Positions 8,720 through 16,990 of a DNA stretch of 52,359 bases are shown piece by piece (positions within the stretch are counted from its first letter, which is position 1; every line of letters starts with the position of its first letter). The notes below the pieces were generated by a model, which worked only from the letters and a program-made list of their open reading frames with translations, ran no database searches and was not told the DNA's origin. Both the position numbers and the translations under genes were made by a program. The DNA is from Bradyrhizobium sp. AUGA SZCCT0176 (GTDB taxonomy: Bacteria; Pseudomonadota; Alphaproteobacteria; Rhizobiales; Xanthobacteraceae). The stretch is taken from NCBI RefSeq assembly GCF_018130145.1, contig NZ_JAFCMB010000031.1, forward strand, positions 1 to 52,359, written 5' to 3'.

Positions 8720-9940
8720 GTGATTGAAAGAAGAGCAAAAGCAAGAGGGCTGATTTGTTCTTCTGCTCTTTTCGCGGCACTGGCGTTCGGCCTTGGCGGC
8801 TGCGCGGGCTTTATTCCGACGGATGCGCCGGATGGATCAGCGACGCATTCGAACGCGGCGATCGTTACGCAGCCATCGGCACCGCTTCCCTACATACTGA
8901 TGCCGATCAATCCGGTGGTGCTGCAAGCCACCAATTCCTTTACCGACGGGGCGGGGTTGGTATTTTCCCGGTTGCCTGGCGGGAACTATCGCGATGTGAC
9001 CATTGGTGTCGGCGATATCGTTACCGTCACCGTTTACGAGGCCCAGGCCGGCGGTCTGTTCATCCCGCGCGAAGCGGGCGTGAGGCCGGGTAATTTCGTC
9101 GACATTCCACGTCAGCAGGTCGACCAGTCGGGCAATATCAACATCCCGTATGCCGGTGCGATCAAGGTATCCGGCCTGACCCCGCGCGCGGTGGGCAATA
9201 TCATTCGCGAACGTCTCAAGGATCGCGCCATCGATCCACAAGCCGTCGTCAGCGTTGCTGAGCAGCGCGGCAATCAGGTTAGCGTGCTTGGCGAGGTCAA
9301 CACGCCGCTGCGCTTCCCGGTCGACCCCGGCGGCATTCGGCTGATGGGCGCCATCGCGCGCGCGGGCGGTCCCAAATACCCCTCTTACGAATCCACCATC
9401 ACGATCAAACGAAGCGGTCGTACCTACAACGAGTCGATGTCGAGCGTGGTCCGACATCCCGGCGAAGACATACTGCTCGCTCCCGGCGACGTCGTCTTCC
9501 TGACGCGAATTCCAAGGGTGTTCATGGTCTTCGGCTCGACACCGTCGCCCGGCTCGATCGGCGGCACCAACAACCGCCGTTTCACCTTCGAAAACGACAG
9601 CATGACGTTGGCCGAAGCGCTGGCGAAAGCCGGCGGTCTGGACGGCATCCGCGCCGATGCCAAATCGATCTTCGTCTATCGCTTCGAACCAAAGCCGCTG
9701 CTGGAGAAGATCGGACTGGAGGTATCTCAGTTCCCGACCCAGCTGGCGCCCGCCATCTACAAGTTCGACATGAGCAAGCCCGATGGCTGGTTCCACGCGG
9801 ACTCATTCCGGATGCGCGATCACGACGTGATTTCGGTCGCGGAGTCGCCGTCGACCGAGTTCATCAAGCTAATGAATCCGCTGAACGCGGCAACCACGAA
9901 CGCGGCAAATATCAGCGCCACCATTGCGAACTCGAGATAG
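8720..9940 (+). CDS. Outer-membrane polysaccharide export lipoprotein (OPX/Wza family)
   Basis: Channel-forming polysaccharide export lipoprotein, 406 residues. GTG 8720 (AGGG about 7 nt upstream) gives a classical lipoprotein signal: basic MIERRAKARG, hydrophobic LICSSALFAALAFGL, then lipobox LGGC with lipid-carrying Cys28. The longest frame starts at TTG 8657. The mature protein has a poly-export domain (YRDVTIGVGDIVTVTVYEA) and SLBB-type segments (GNQVSVLGEV; IPRVFMVFGS). It would pair across the periplasm with the Wzc/ExoP kinase at 35769 to export the polymer. It heads the plus-strand group of glycosyltransferases and a flippase. Confidence 0.93.
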   Translation: MIERRAKARGLICSSALFAALAFGLGGCAGFIPTDAPDGSATHSNAAIVTQPSAPLPYILMPINPVVLQATNSFTDGAGLVFSRLPGGNYRDVTIGVGDIVTVTVYEAQAGGLFIPREAGVRPGNFVDIPRQQVDQSGNINIPYAGAIKVSGLTPRAVGNIIRERLKDRAIDPQAVVSVAEQRGNQVSVLGEVNTPLRFPVDPGGIRLMGAIARAGGPKYPSYESTITIKRSGRTYNESMSSVVRHPGEDILLAPGDVVFLTRIPRVFMVFGSTPSPGSIGGTNNRRFTFENDSMTLAEALAKAGGLDGIRADAKSIFVYRFEPKPLLEKIGLEVSQFPTQLAPAIYKFDMSKPDGWFHADSFRMRDHDVISVAESPSTEFIKLMNPLNAATTNAANISATIANSR

Positions 9941-10292
9941 ACCAGGGAGCATCGCCCAACTCGAACCGCAACAAGAGAGGATAGACGCGTTCAGGAAATC
10001 GATTGCTCGCAATCGGCCACGGACGGGATCCTTTGTCTTGATCAAGAGCCGGAACACATCGGGCGTCAGGAACCCGCACGCTGTTCCGACATGCCCTGCA
10101 ACTGAAAAGGCATGGCAGCCGATAGCGAGACTACCTATCTCTGCCGATCAAGCACCGAAGCCAAATGCCGGAACGGCATGCCGCATCGGAACCCTGCTGC
10201 CGGTCGATGCAGATGGCCCGACTTCCCTCGCCTTCGATTTCCCTTGGCGAATGGAACTCTCGCACCGGTAAGCTTCCAACCTGAGGCGATCC
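9941..10292. other. Intergenic region, no gene seen
   Basis: 352 bp between the export lipoprotein and the first gene of the duplicated glycosyltransferase cassette. Short open frames are present but lack ribosome sites and recognisable products. The last bases carry ctgaggcgatcc directly before the TTG start of the next gene. Confidence 0.4.
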
Positions 10293-11480
10293 TTGAGAAT
10301 ACTCATCGTCAATACGCTTTATCCTCCGGAGATCATCGGGGGCGCTGAAGTTTCCGTGTCGCTGCTCGCGCAAGCCCTTTGCCGCAACCAGCATCAGGTT
10401 TCCGTCGTCAGCCTGCATGACGCGACGAATACCGCGGTCAGCGATTTAAAGGGTGTCCGCGTCTACAGACTTCAGATCGACAATGATTACTGGCCGTTCG
10501 GCCAGGATCGAAAGCCATCGCGGCTGCAACGCCTGAGATGGCACTTGCGTGACACCTGGAACCGGAAGGCCGCCAAACGCTTCGCGGAAATTCTGGATAT
10601 TGAAAAGCCTGACGTCGTCCACACCAACAACCTGACGGGATTTTCAGTGGCGCTCTGGTCGGAAGCCAGGCGCCGCAACATCAGGATCGTGCATACGTTG
10701 CGCGACTACTCGCTGCTCTGCAAAAGGTCGACGCTTTTCAGGAATGGCGCTACCTGCGAGCGCCGATGCACGTCCTGCGCCGCCATGACGGCTTCGTCCC
10801 GGCTCGCCTCGCGCCTGGTCGATGCAGTCACCTCCAACAGCCAGTACGTGCTCGATCGGCATCAGCGTCTCGGATACTTTTCCGAAATTCCGGATCGCGT
10901 GATCTTCAACATTGCCGACACCAGCGCGCTCGCCCCTGCGGCGGCTCCCTCCGATGAGCATGACCTGACATTTGGATTCATCGGACGGATTGAAGCCGAG
11001 AAAGGCATCGATGTCGTGCTCAAGGCAACAGAATTGCTGCCCGACACCGGTTGGCAGCTCAAGATTGCCGGCAGAGGTCTCGAGTCCGATGTCCGGGAAT
11101 TCAAAGCCCGTCACCCGAGCGACCGGGTGAAATGGCTGGGCTTTGCCAAATCTCAGGATTTTTACGCCGGTATCGACGTCTGCCTGATCAGCTCGGTCTG
11201 GCCGGAGCCGCTGCCGCGCACCCTGATCGAGGGAATTAGCGCCGGCCGCGCCACAATTTGTTCCACTGCGGGTGGGATACCGGAGATATCGAGGTTTTCC
11301 AACCTTATCGGTATGTACCAACCAAGCGATCACCGCGAGCTGGCCGGACTAATGTTGAAGGGGATAGACGAGGCCGCTCGATGGAAAAAAAGCCTGCCTC
11401 CGCGACCAGACTTTGCGGAGAAGTTCACGCCTGAGACCATTACACGCGAATATTTGGAGATGTATTCGGCCGACAGCTAG
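10293..11480 (+). CDS. GT4 glycosyltransferase, cassette gene A (copy 1)
   Basis: GT-B fold glycosyltransferase, 395 residues, starting at TTG 10293 with GAGGCGAT just upstream. It opens RILIVNTLYPPEIIGGAEVS. A central stretch YSLLCKRSTLFRNGATC then ERRCTSC contains four cysteines, and the EX7E motif lies in WPEPLPRTLIEGISAGRA. It is closely similar along its whole length to the gene at 13029 (for example both contain RVYRLQIDNDYWPF and NNLTGFSV). With the following gene B it forms a unit repeated 2.73 kb downstream. It probably adds a sugar to the EPS unit at the cytoplasmic face; donor and acceptor are unknown. Confidence 0.9.
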   Translation: MRILIVNTLYPPEIIGGAEVSVSLLAQALCRNQHQVSVVSLHDATNTAVSDLKGVRVYRLQIDNDYWPFGQDRKPSRLQRLRWHLRDTWNRKAAKRFAEILDIEKPDVVHTNNLTGFSVALWSEARRRNIRIVHTLRDYSLLCKRSTLFRNGATCERRCTSCAAMTASSRLASRLVDAVTSNSQYVLDRHQRLGYFSEIPDRVIFNIADTSALAPAAAPSDEHDLTFGFIGRIEAEKGIDVVLKATELLPDTGWQLKIAGRGLESDVREFKARHPSDRVKWLGFAKSQDFYAGIDVCLISSVWPEPLPRTLIEGISAGRATICSTAGGIPEISRFSNLIGMYQPSDHRELAGLMLKGIDEAARWKKSLPPRPDFAEKFTPETITREYLEMYSADS

Positions 11481-11554
11481 GGGGACAGTTCTGTATCAAT
11501 GAGAGCAATTGCAACCAATCGCTATACGATCTGCACCGGGACGGCTCATTTTTG

Positions 11555-12754
11555 ATGAGGGTCCTTGTTACAACATCCCTCTATCCGACGCCGCTGGCCC
11601 CAAAGGTCATCGGCGGCGCGGAAATATTCGTACGCAAACTGGTCGAGGGCTTCGTCGCCAGCGGGGACAGTGTGGAAGTGATCCGCGCCGCGTCAGCCCC
11701 CAACCAGCAAACGGAATCATGCGACGATGTCGATATCTATTCCGAGCCGGTCAGTAACATCTATCTGCCGTTCACCGAACAGCACAGCGCACCAATGCGG
11801 GGACTTTGGCACGCGGTCGAGGATTGGCGACGATCGACAAAATTGGTCGCCGACCGGATCAAGGCGTTCAGGCCTGACGTGCTGCATTCCAATAATCTGT
11901 CGGGCCTGACGACGGCGGTCTGGAAGGCCGCATCCGACCACGGCGTCCCCATCGTCCACACCTTGCACGATTATTACCTGACGTGCCCGCGATGTTCGCG
12001 CTTCTCCCACGGCAGCACCTGCACGCACACCTGCTTCAGCTGCAAGATACTAACCGTAAGCCGCCGCACCGCGACCAGGCAGCTCAGCGCGATCGTTGGC
12101 GTGAGCCAGCGCATTCTGGATATTCACACGGAGTTGGGCCTCTTCGCAGACACCCCGCTTCGCAAGGTCATCAGACACGCTTCGGCACTTCCCCCGGTCG
12201 CGCCCGAGCCCAGACGCCCGGCCGACCTCCTGACCCTGGGTTTCATCGGGCGCCTCACGGAGGAGAAAGGCATTTACAATCTCGTCAAGGCTGTCGGCTC
12301 GTTGCCGCCAAACTCCGTCAAGCTGGTGATCGCAGGCTCTGCCAGCACCGAGATGAAGGAGCGGTTGCGTGCCTTGGCACCTGAAGCCCAGATCGAATTC
12401 CTGGGATTTGTCGCCCCCGAAACGTTCTATCGTCAAATCGACGTCGTGGTGATTCCGCCGATCTGGGAGGAGCCCGGCCCCATCGTGGTCGCTGATGCCC
12501 AGGCCGCCGGCAAGCCCTTCCTCGGGACCCGCTTCGGAGGCATACCGGAGGCCGTCGCACGGGGCGCGGTCGGATGGCTTACGGCGCCCGATCCCGACTC
12601 GCTGGCCGAAAGCATCAGGAAGATGTTGTCGAATCCTGACGAAGTAACAACAATGACCCGGAAGTTCGCCGACAAGAACAGTCAACGTACATTCTCGGAA
12701 GTCGTCGCCGAATACCGCGCGGTCTTCGAGCAGCTGCGCCGCCGTGAGGACTAG
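11555..12754 (+). CDS. GT4 glycosyltransferase, cassette gene B (copy 1)
   Basis: GT-B fold enzyme, 399 residues. It starts at ATG 11555; a TTG immediately before it is also in frame. The N-terminus reads MRVLVTTSLYPTPLAPKVIG, the middle has a cysteine-rich segment (YLTCPRCSRFSHGSTC then THTCFSCK), and the C-terminal domain has LGFIGRLTEEKGIYNL. The usual EX7E motif appears as WEEPGPIVVADAQAAG, so the second acidic residue is Asp rather than Glu. The same change is found in its duplicate at 14283. It is distantly related to gene A in fold and cysteine pattern, and lies 74 bp after it. Confidence 0.9.
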   Translation: MRVLVTTSLYPTPLAPKVIGGAEIFVRKLVEGFVASGDSVEVIRAASAPNQQTESCDDVDIYSEPVSNIYLPFTEQHSAPMRGLWHAVEDWRRSTKLVADRIKAFRPDVLHSNNLSGLTTAVWKAASDHGVPIVHTLHDYYLTCPRCSRFSHGSTCTHTCFSCKILTVSRRTATRQLSAIVGVSQRILDIHTELGLFADTPLRKVIRHASALPPVAPEPRRPADLLTLGFIGRLTEEKGIYNLVKAVGSLPPNSVKLVIAGSASTEMKERLRALAPEAQIEFLGFVAPETFYRQIDVVVIPPIWEEPGPIVVADAQAAGKPFLGTRFGGIPEAVARGAVGWLTAPDPDSLAESIRKMLSNPDEVTTMTRKFADKNSQRTFSEVVAEYRAVFEQLRRRED

Positions 12755-13028
12755 CCGTGTGGTGGGGAACGATGCGGCTCCGATTTCTCCTGTATCCTGC
12801 CGCCAGCTGAGCAGCCAACCCTCCCGCCGGCGCCCCTTAACAGGGATTTAATTTCCTGACGTCCTTCAGCAAGGGACATTTAATACTGCACACGTTGTTG
12901 CGCGCAGTGCCGCGCGTTTCGGCTGGCAGCACCGCTTGGTGGAAGGTAAGGTCGAACGAGTCGATCGTTCAGGACCTGCTTCGCAACAAGGCACCGGCGG
13001 CAATCGATCGACACCGATGAGGCGATAG

Positions 13029-14225
13029 TTGAAGATACTTCTCGTAAACAGCCTTTACCCTCCGGAAATCATGGGAGGCGCTGAAGTTTCCGTTTCTCTG
13101 CTGGCGGAAGCACTGGCCCTCAGGGGTCACCAGGTTTCCGTGATTTGCCTTCACAAGGCGGCGGAAACCTCGATCAGCGAGATCAGGGGTGTTCGCGTAT
13201 ACAGGTTGCAGATCGACAACGACTATTGGCCGTTCGACCAGGATCGAAAGCCGTCGCGGCTGCGGCGACTTAAATGGCATTTGCGTGACACCTGGAATCG
13301 CGAGGCGGCCAAACGCTTCGGCGCGGTTCTCGATGCTGAGGCGCCCGACGTTTTGCACACCAACAATCTCACGGGATTTTCGGTATCGTTGTGGTCGGAA
13401 GCCAGGCGCCGCAAGCTGCGGGTCGTCCACACGCTGCGCGACTATTCCCTGATCTGCAAAAGGTCGACCCTGTTCCGCAACGGACAGACATGTGCCCGCC
13501 GGTGCCCGGCCTGCGCGACCATGACCGCCCCTTCCCTGATTGCTTCGCGTATGGTCGACGCCGTCGTTTCGAACAGCCAGTTTGTGCTGGATCAGCACCA
13601 GAAACTTGGCTATTTCGCCAACATCCCGGGCAAGGTCATCTTCAATATTGCCGACGTCAGCGAGGCGGCTCCGGTTTCGCCGCCCGCCACCGGCGATCTG
13701 GTGTTCGGCTTCATTGGGCGGATCGAAGCCGAAAAGGGTATCGAGGTCGTACTGAAGGCGGCCGAATTGCTGCCTGACGCAGGTTGGAGGCTGAAGATTG
13801 CCGGAAAGGGGCTCGAGCAGTACGTAGGCGGCCTGAAGGCCAGCCAGAAGAACGATCGCATCGAATGGCTTGGCTTTACGAAAGCGGCGAATTTCTACGC
13901 CAGCATCGACGTCTGCCTCGTCAGCTCGGTCTGGCCGGAACCGCTGCCGCGGACGCTGATCGAAAGCATCAATGCCGGCCGCGCAACCATTTGCTCGACG
14001 GCAGGAGGGATTCCGGAGATTTCGGGATTTTCAAATATGGTGGGCTCCTACGAGCCGAACAATTTTCGTCAGTTGGCCGAACTCATGGTGAAGGCGGTCA
14101 ACGACACAACGAGATGGAAAATGACGCAGCCGCTACAATCGGATTTTGCAGATAAATTTTCGCCGGAGTCGGTCACGCGGCAATACATGGAGGTTTATTC
14201 GGCCGGCAATTCGAAAGCTCCCTGA
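13029..14225 (+). CDS. GT4 glycosyltransferase, cassette gene A' (copy 2)
   Basis: Second copy of cassette gene A, 398 residues, again with a TTG start (13029) preceded by GAGGCGAT. It opens KILLVNSLYPPEIMGGAEVS and keeps all landmarks of copy 1: RVYRLQIDNDYWPF, HLRDTWNREAAKRF, the four-cysteine segment (ICKRSTLFRNGQTC then ARRCPAC) and EX7E in WPEPLPRTLIESINAGRA. Differences are scattered conservative substitutions, so both copies look intact and selected. The copies may have taken on different acceptors, or the repeat unit may need the same linkage twice. Confidence 0.9.
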   Translation: MKILLVNSLYPPEIMGGAEVSVSLLAEALALRGHQVSVICLHKAAETSISEIRGVRVYRLQIDNDYWPFDQDRKPSRLRRLKWHLRDTWNREAAKRFGAVLDAEAPDVLHTNNLTGFSVSLWSEARRRKLRVVHTLRDYSLICKRSTLFRNGQTCARRCPACATMTAPSLIASRMVDAVVSNSQFVLDQHQKLGYFANIPGKVIFNIADVSEAAPVSPPATGDLVFGFIGRIEAEKGIEVVLKAAELLPDAGWRLKIAGKGLEQYVGGLKASQKNDRIEWLGFTKAANFYASIDVCLVSSVWPEPLPRTLIESINAGRATICSTAGGIPEISGFSNMVGSYEPNNFRQLAELMVKAVNDTTRWKMTQPLQSDFADKFSPESVTRQYMEVYSAGNSKAP

Positions 14226-14282
14226 CCGGGAATAGTTTCAAGCATCCATTTTTTTATTGTTCTTGGGGACGAGACTCCTTCA

Positions 14283-15494
14283 ATGAGAGTTCTTATTACG
14301 TCATCCATCTATCCAACGCCGCAGGCTCCAAAAGTCGTGGGCGGCGCGGAAATATTCGTGCGTCGACTTGCCGAAAGCCTGGTGGACAAGGGTGACAGCG
14401 TGGAAGTGATCCGCGCCGCGTCCGCTCCCAACCAAACGATGGAAACGTGCAACGGCATCGACGTTTATTCGGCGCCGGTAAAGAATGTGTATTTCCCGTT
14501 CAGCAAACCCCATAGCGCGCCGGTTCGCGCAGTCTGGCATGCGGTGGAAGACTGGCAGCAGACCTCGCAACTGGTTGCCGAACGTATACGGGCCTTCAAG
14601 CCCGATATCCTGCACTCCAACAATCTCTCGGGATTGACGACAGGGGTATGGAAAACTGCTTCGGACCTGCGCGTTCCGGTTCTTCATACCCTTCACGACT
14701 ATTACCTGACCTGCCCGCGGTGCTCTCGCTTTTCGAACGGAAGCGCGTGTGCTCACACCTGCGTCAGTTGCAAGATTTTGACGGTCAACCGACGCAGCAC
14801 GACAAAGCATCTCGACGCAGTCGTGGGCGTGAGCCAACGTATCCTTGATATCCATACCCAGTTCGGGCTGTTTGCCGATACGCCACTACGCGCCGTCATT
14901 CGCAATGCTTCGACTGCCGATGTCGGTGACAAGGCCACGGAAAGTCCCGACGGAGTGGTTACCTTTGGATTTATCGGAAGGTTGACGCAGGAGAAGGGCA
15001 TCTACAACCTCGTCCAGGCGGTTGCGGCAATTCCATCTCACCTGATGCGGCTTGTCGTCGCCGGCCATGCGACGGAAAGCCAGCGAGCGCATATCAAATC
15101 GCTGGCGCCCAACGCCCGAATTGATTTCCTGGGCTTTGTCGCACCCAGGGAATTCTATGAACAGGTCGATGTCGTGGTGGTTCCGTCAGTTTGGGAAGAC
15201 CCAAGCCCGCTGGTGGTGGCCGACGCGCAGGCGGCCGGAAAACCGCTGCTCGGGACCCGCTTCGGGGGAATACAGGAAGTGATCGAACAGGATGTTACGG
15301 GATGGCTGACGGCGCCTGACCCCGGGTCTCTGACCAAGAGCCTGTTGCAGATCATTGAGTCCCCCCGGCAGATTTCCGATATCAGCCAACGGTTAAGAGC
15401 TGGACTCAACAAATGGACCTTCGTCGACGTCGTTGCCAGATATCGCGACGCGTTCGGGCACGTCAGGCAATCCCGGGGAATGGCCAGATCATGA
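14283..15494 (+). CDS. GT4 glycosyltransferase, cassette gene B' (copy 2)
   Basis: Second copy of cassette gene B, 403 residues, ATG 14283. It shares with copy 1 the opening MRVLITSSIYPTPQAPKVVG, the phrase KPDILHSNNLSGLTTGVW, the cysteine-rich segment (CPRCSRFSNGSAC then AHTCVSCK) and the altered catalytic motif, here WEDPSPLVVADAQAAG. It lies 57 bp after A' and 76 bp before the flippase. It is probably a cytoplasmic sugar transferase of the same pathway. Confidence 0.9.
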   Translation: MRVLITSSIYPTPQAPKVVGGAEIFVRRLAESLVDKGDSVEVIRAASAPNQTMETCNGIDVYSAPVKNVYFPFSKPHSAPVRAVWHAVEDWQQTSQLVAERIRAFKPDILHSNNLSGLTTGVWKTASDLRVPVLHTLHDYYLTCPRCSRFSNGSACAHTCVSCKILTVNRRSTTKHLDAVVGVSQRILDIHTQFGLFADTPLRAVIRNASTADVGDKATESPDGVVTFGFIGRLTQEKGIYNLVQAVAAIPSHLMRLVVAGHATESQRAHIKSLAPNARIDFLGFVAPREFYEQVDVVVVPSVWEDPSPLVVADAQAAGKPLLGTRFGGIQEVIEQDVTGWLTAPDPGSLTKSLLQIIESPRQISDISQRLRAGLNKWTFVDVVARYRDAFGHVRQSRGMARS

Positions 15495-15570
15495 TGGTCC
15501 CGGCCATAGCGGCTGAGAGCTACGCCCCGGCTCGATACCCGGGCCGGCCGCCAACTCACTTCGGTCTGAA

Positions 15571-16986
15571 ATGATTCGCCTCCTCGCGTTCGGCGGCTAT
15601 GTTTTCCAGAGTGCGGCCGCCATCGCGCTCATTTTCGCCATCAGCCATCTCCTGCCGCCCGCCAGCTATACTTCGTTTTCGCTCGCTTTGGCGTCAAGCC
15701 AGCTGCTGTGCGTATTCATGTTCGAATGGCTGCAACTTGCCGGCGTTCGTTTTCTCGCGGCGGCGGAGGGCGAAGACGCCGCGAGATTGCGGTCCTCGTT
15801 GTTCGCCGCGGGATTATTGAGCACCGTGGTGCTGGTTTCAGTCGGGAGCGCCGCCTCACTGATCGGCACTCTCGCACCCCGCGTCGTCGCGCTTGGGCTG
15901 GCAATCGCGGTTCTGCAGGGACTCACCGACATGTATTTCATGGCGATCCGCGTATCGGATCGGCTTGGTGCGGCGGCCTTCCTCCTGATCCTGCGAGCCA
16001 GCCTCCTGCTTGTCGGTGCCGTTGCCGGCGCGAGCATCTATGGTACGGCCGAAGCCACTCTCCTTGGCATCGTATGCGGCCATGCGACATCCCTGGTTGC
16101 CGGCCTGTTCGCGCATCGCACGCCGCTGCGATGGGTACCCTATCGTATCATGTTGACGGACTGGATGGATTTCTCCCGCTACGGAATGCTGGCCGCCGGA
16201 GCATCGGTGATCCATCTCTCCGTTCCGGTGATGATCCGCTTCATCGTTGTCAGCAGTTTGGGAGCCGCAGCCCCCACAGCGACCGCCGCCTTTCTGATGG
16301 CGATCGATTTGCTGCAGCGGCCATTCTCGGTTCTCGTGGCCGCGATACACACGGTGAGTTATCCTGACGTGGTCATCCAGTTCGAGCGCGGCACAGACGA
16401 GCAGGCGCGGCGGGCGACGTCCCGGTTGCTCGACTTCATTCTATGCGCGACAACAGTCATGTTGGGCGGCCTGATCGGCTTTCTGCCGGATGCCAGCCGG
16501 CTTTTCGTTCCGGCCGATCTCCTGACGAGTTTCATGGCGGTGGCGCCGACAGCCGCCGTGTTTTACTTTCTTCATACCCATCTCCAGGCCACGCTAGCGG
16601 TGATCCCGCACTTGAGAAAATCCGCAACCAGGCTCGTGGTGGTCGCTGCCTGCCAACTGGCGCTGGTATCGGTTGTATCGATGATTGCAGCCCTGCTGGG
16701 CTTGTCCATAGCCGCTCAGGTCGCGAGCGCCGCCGTTGCAACGGCAATCGTCATACTGTGCGGCAGTGGTCCGATCATTCGTTTCGGAGCGGTCCCGAGA
16801 TGGCTCCTGCTAGGCGCATCGCTTGTTGCAGCCATCCTGATTGGAGCTTTCGCGGCAGTCCCCTCCGAACCCATGCTCTGGCTGGCCGGTAAGATTGTCA
16901 TCGCAGCCTTGGCCGTCGCGCTTGTCGCCTGGCAGGGCGAGTTTCTGTCGGCCAGACGCGCGGACCAAGGTCCGGACAAAGATTGA
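15571..16986 (+). CDS. Polysaccharide flippase-like membrane protein (Wzx/MATE-type)
   Basis: Polytopic inner-membrane protein of 471 residues with about 12-14 predicted helices. The first is YVFQSAAAIALIFAISHLLP and the last pair lies near LLLGASLVAAILIGAF. Length, helix density and position within the glycosyltransferase run fit the polysaccharide transporter (PST/Wzx) superfamily, which flips the lipid-linked repeat unit to the periplasm. There are few conserved residues in the family, so the call rests on topology and context. It ends 4 bp from the stop of the convergent glycosyltransferase gene. A second flippase candidate is at 26155-27609. Confidence 0.75.
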   Translation: MIRLLAFGGYVFQSAAAIALIFAISHLLPPASYTSFSLALASSQLLCVFMFEWLQLAGVRFLAAAEGEDAARLRSSLFAAGLLSTVVLVSVGSAASLIGTLAPRVVALGLAIAVLQGLTDMYFMAIRVSDRLGAAAFLLILRASLLLVGAVAGASIYGTAEATLLGIVCGHATSLVAGLFAHRTPLRWVPYRIMLTDWMDFSRYGMLAAGASVIHLSVPVMIRFIVVSSLGAAAPTATAAFLMAIDLLQRPFSVLVAAIHTVSYPDVVIQFERGTDEQARRATSRLLDFILCATTVMLGGLIGFLPDASRLFVPADLLTSFMAVAPTAAVFYFLHTHLQATLAVIPHLRKSATRLVVVAACQLALVSVVSMIAALLGLSIAAQVASAAVATAIVILCGSGPIIRFGAVPRWLLLGASLVAAILIGAFAAVPSEPMLWLAGKIVIAALAVALVAWQGEFLSARRADQGPDKD

Positions 16987-16990
16987 TCCA

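Larger units (their letters stand above)
10293..15494 (+). repeat. Tandem duplication of a two-gene glycosyltransferase cassette (A-B-A'-B')
   Basis: The gene starts repeat with a constant offset: A to A' is 2736 bp and B to B' is 2728 bp. Protein sequences of A/A' and B/B' are each strongly similar over their full lengths, and the order and strand are kept. The leaders of A and A' share GAGGCGAT and a TTG start. This is best explained by a past tandem duplication of a roughly 2.7-kb unit, followed by divergence. Confidence 0.85.
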
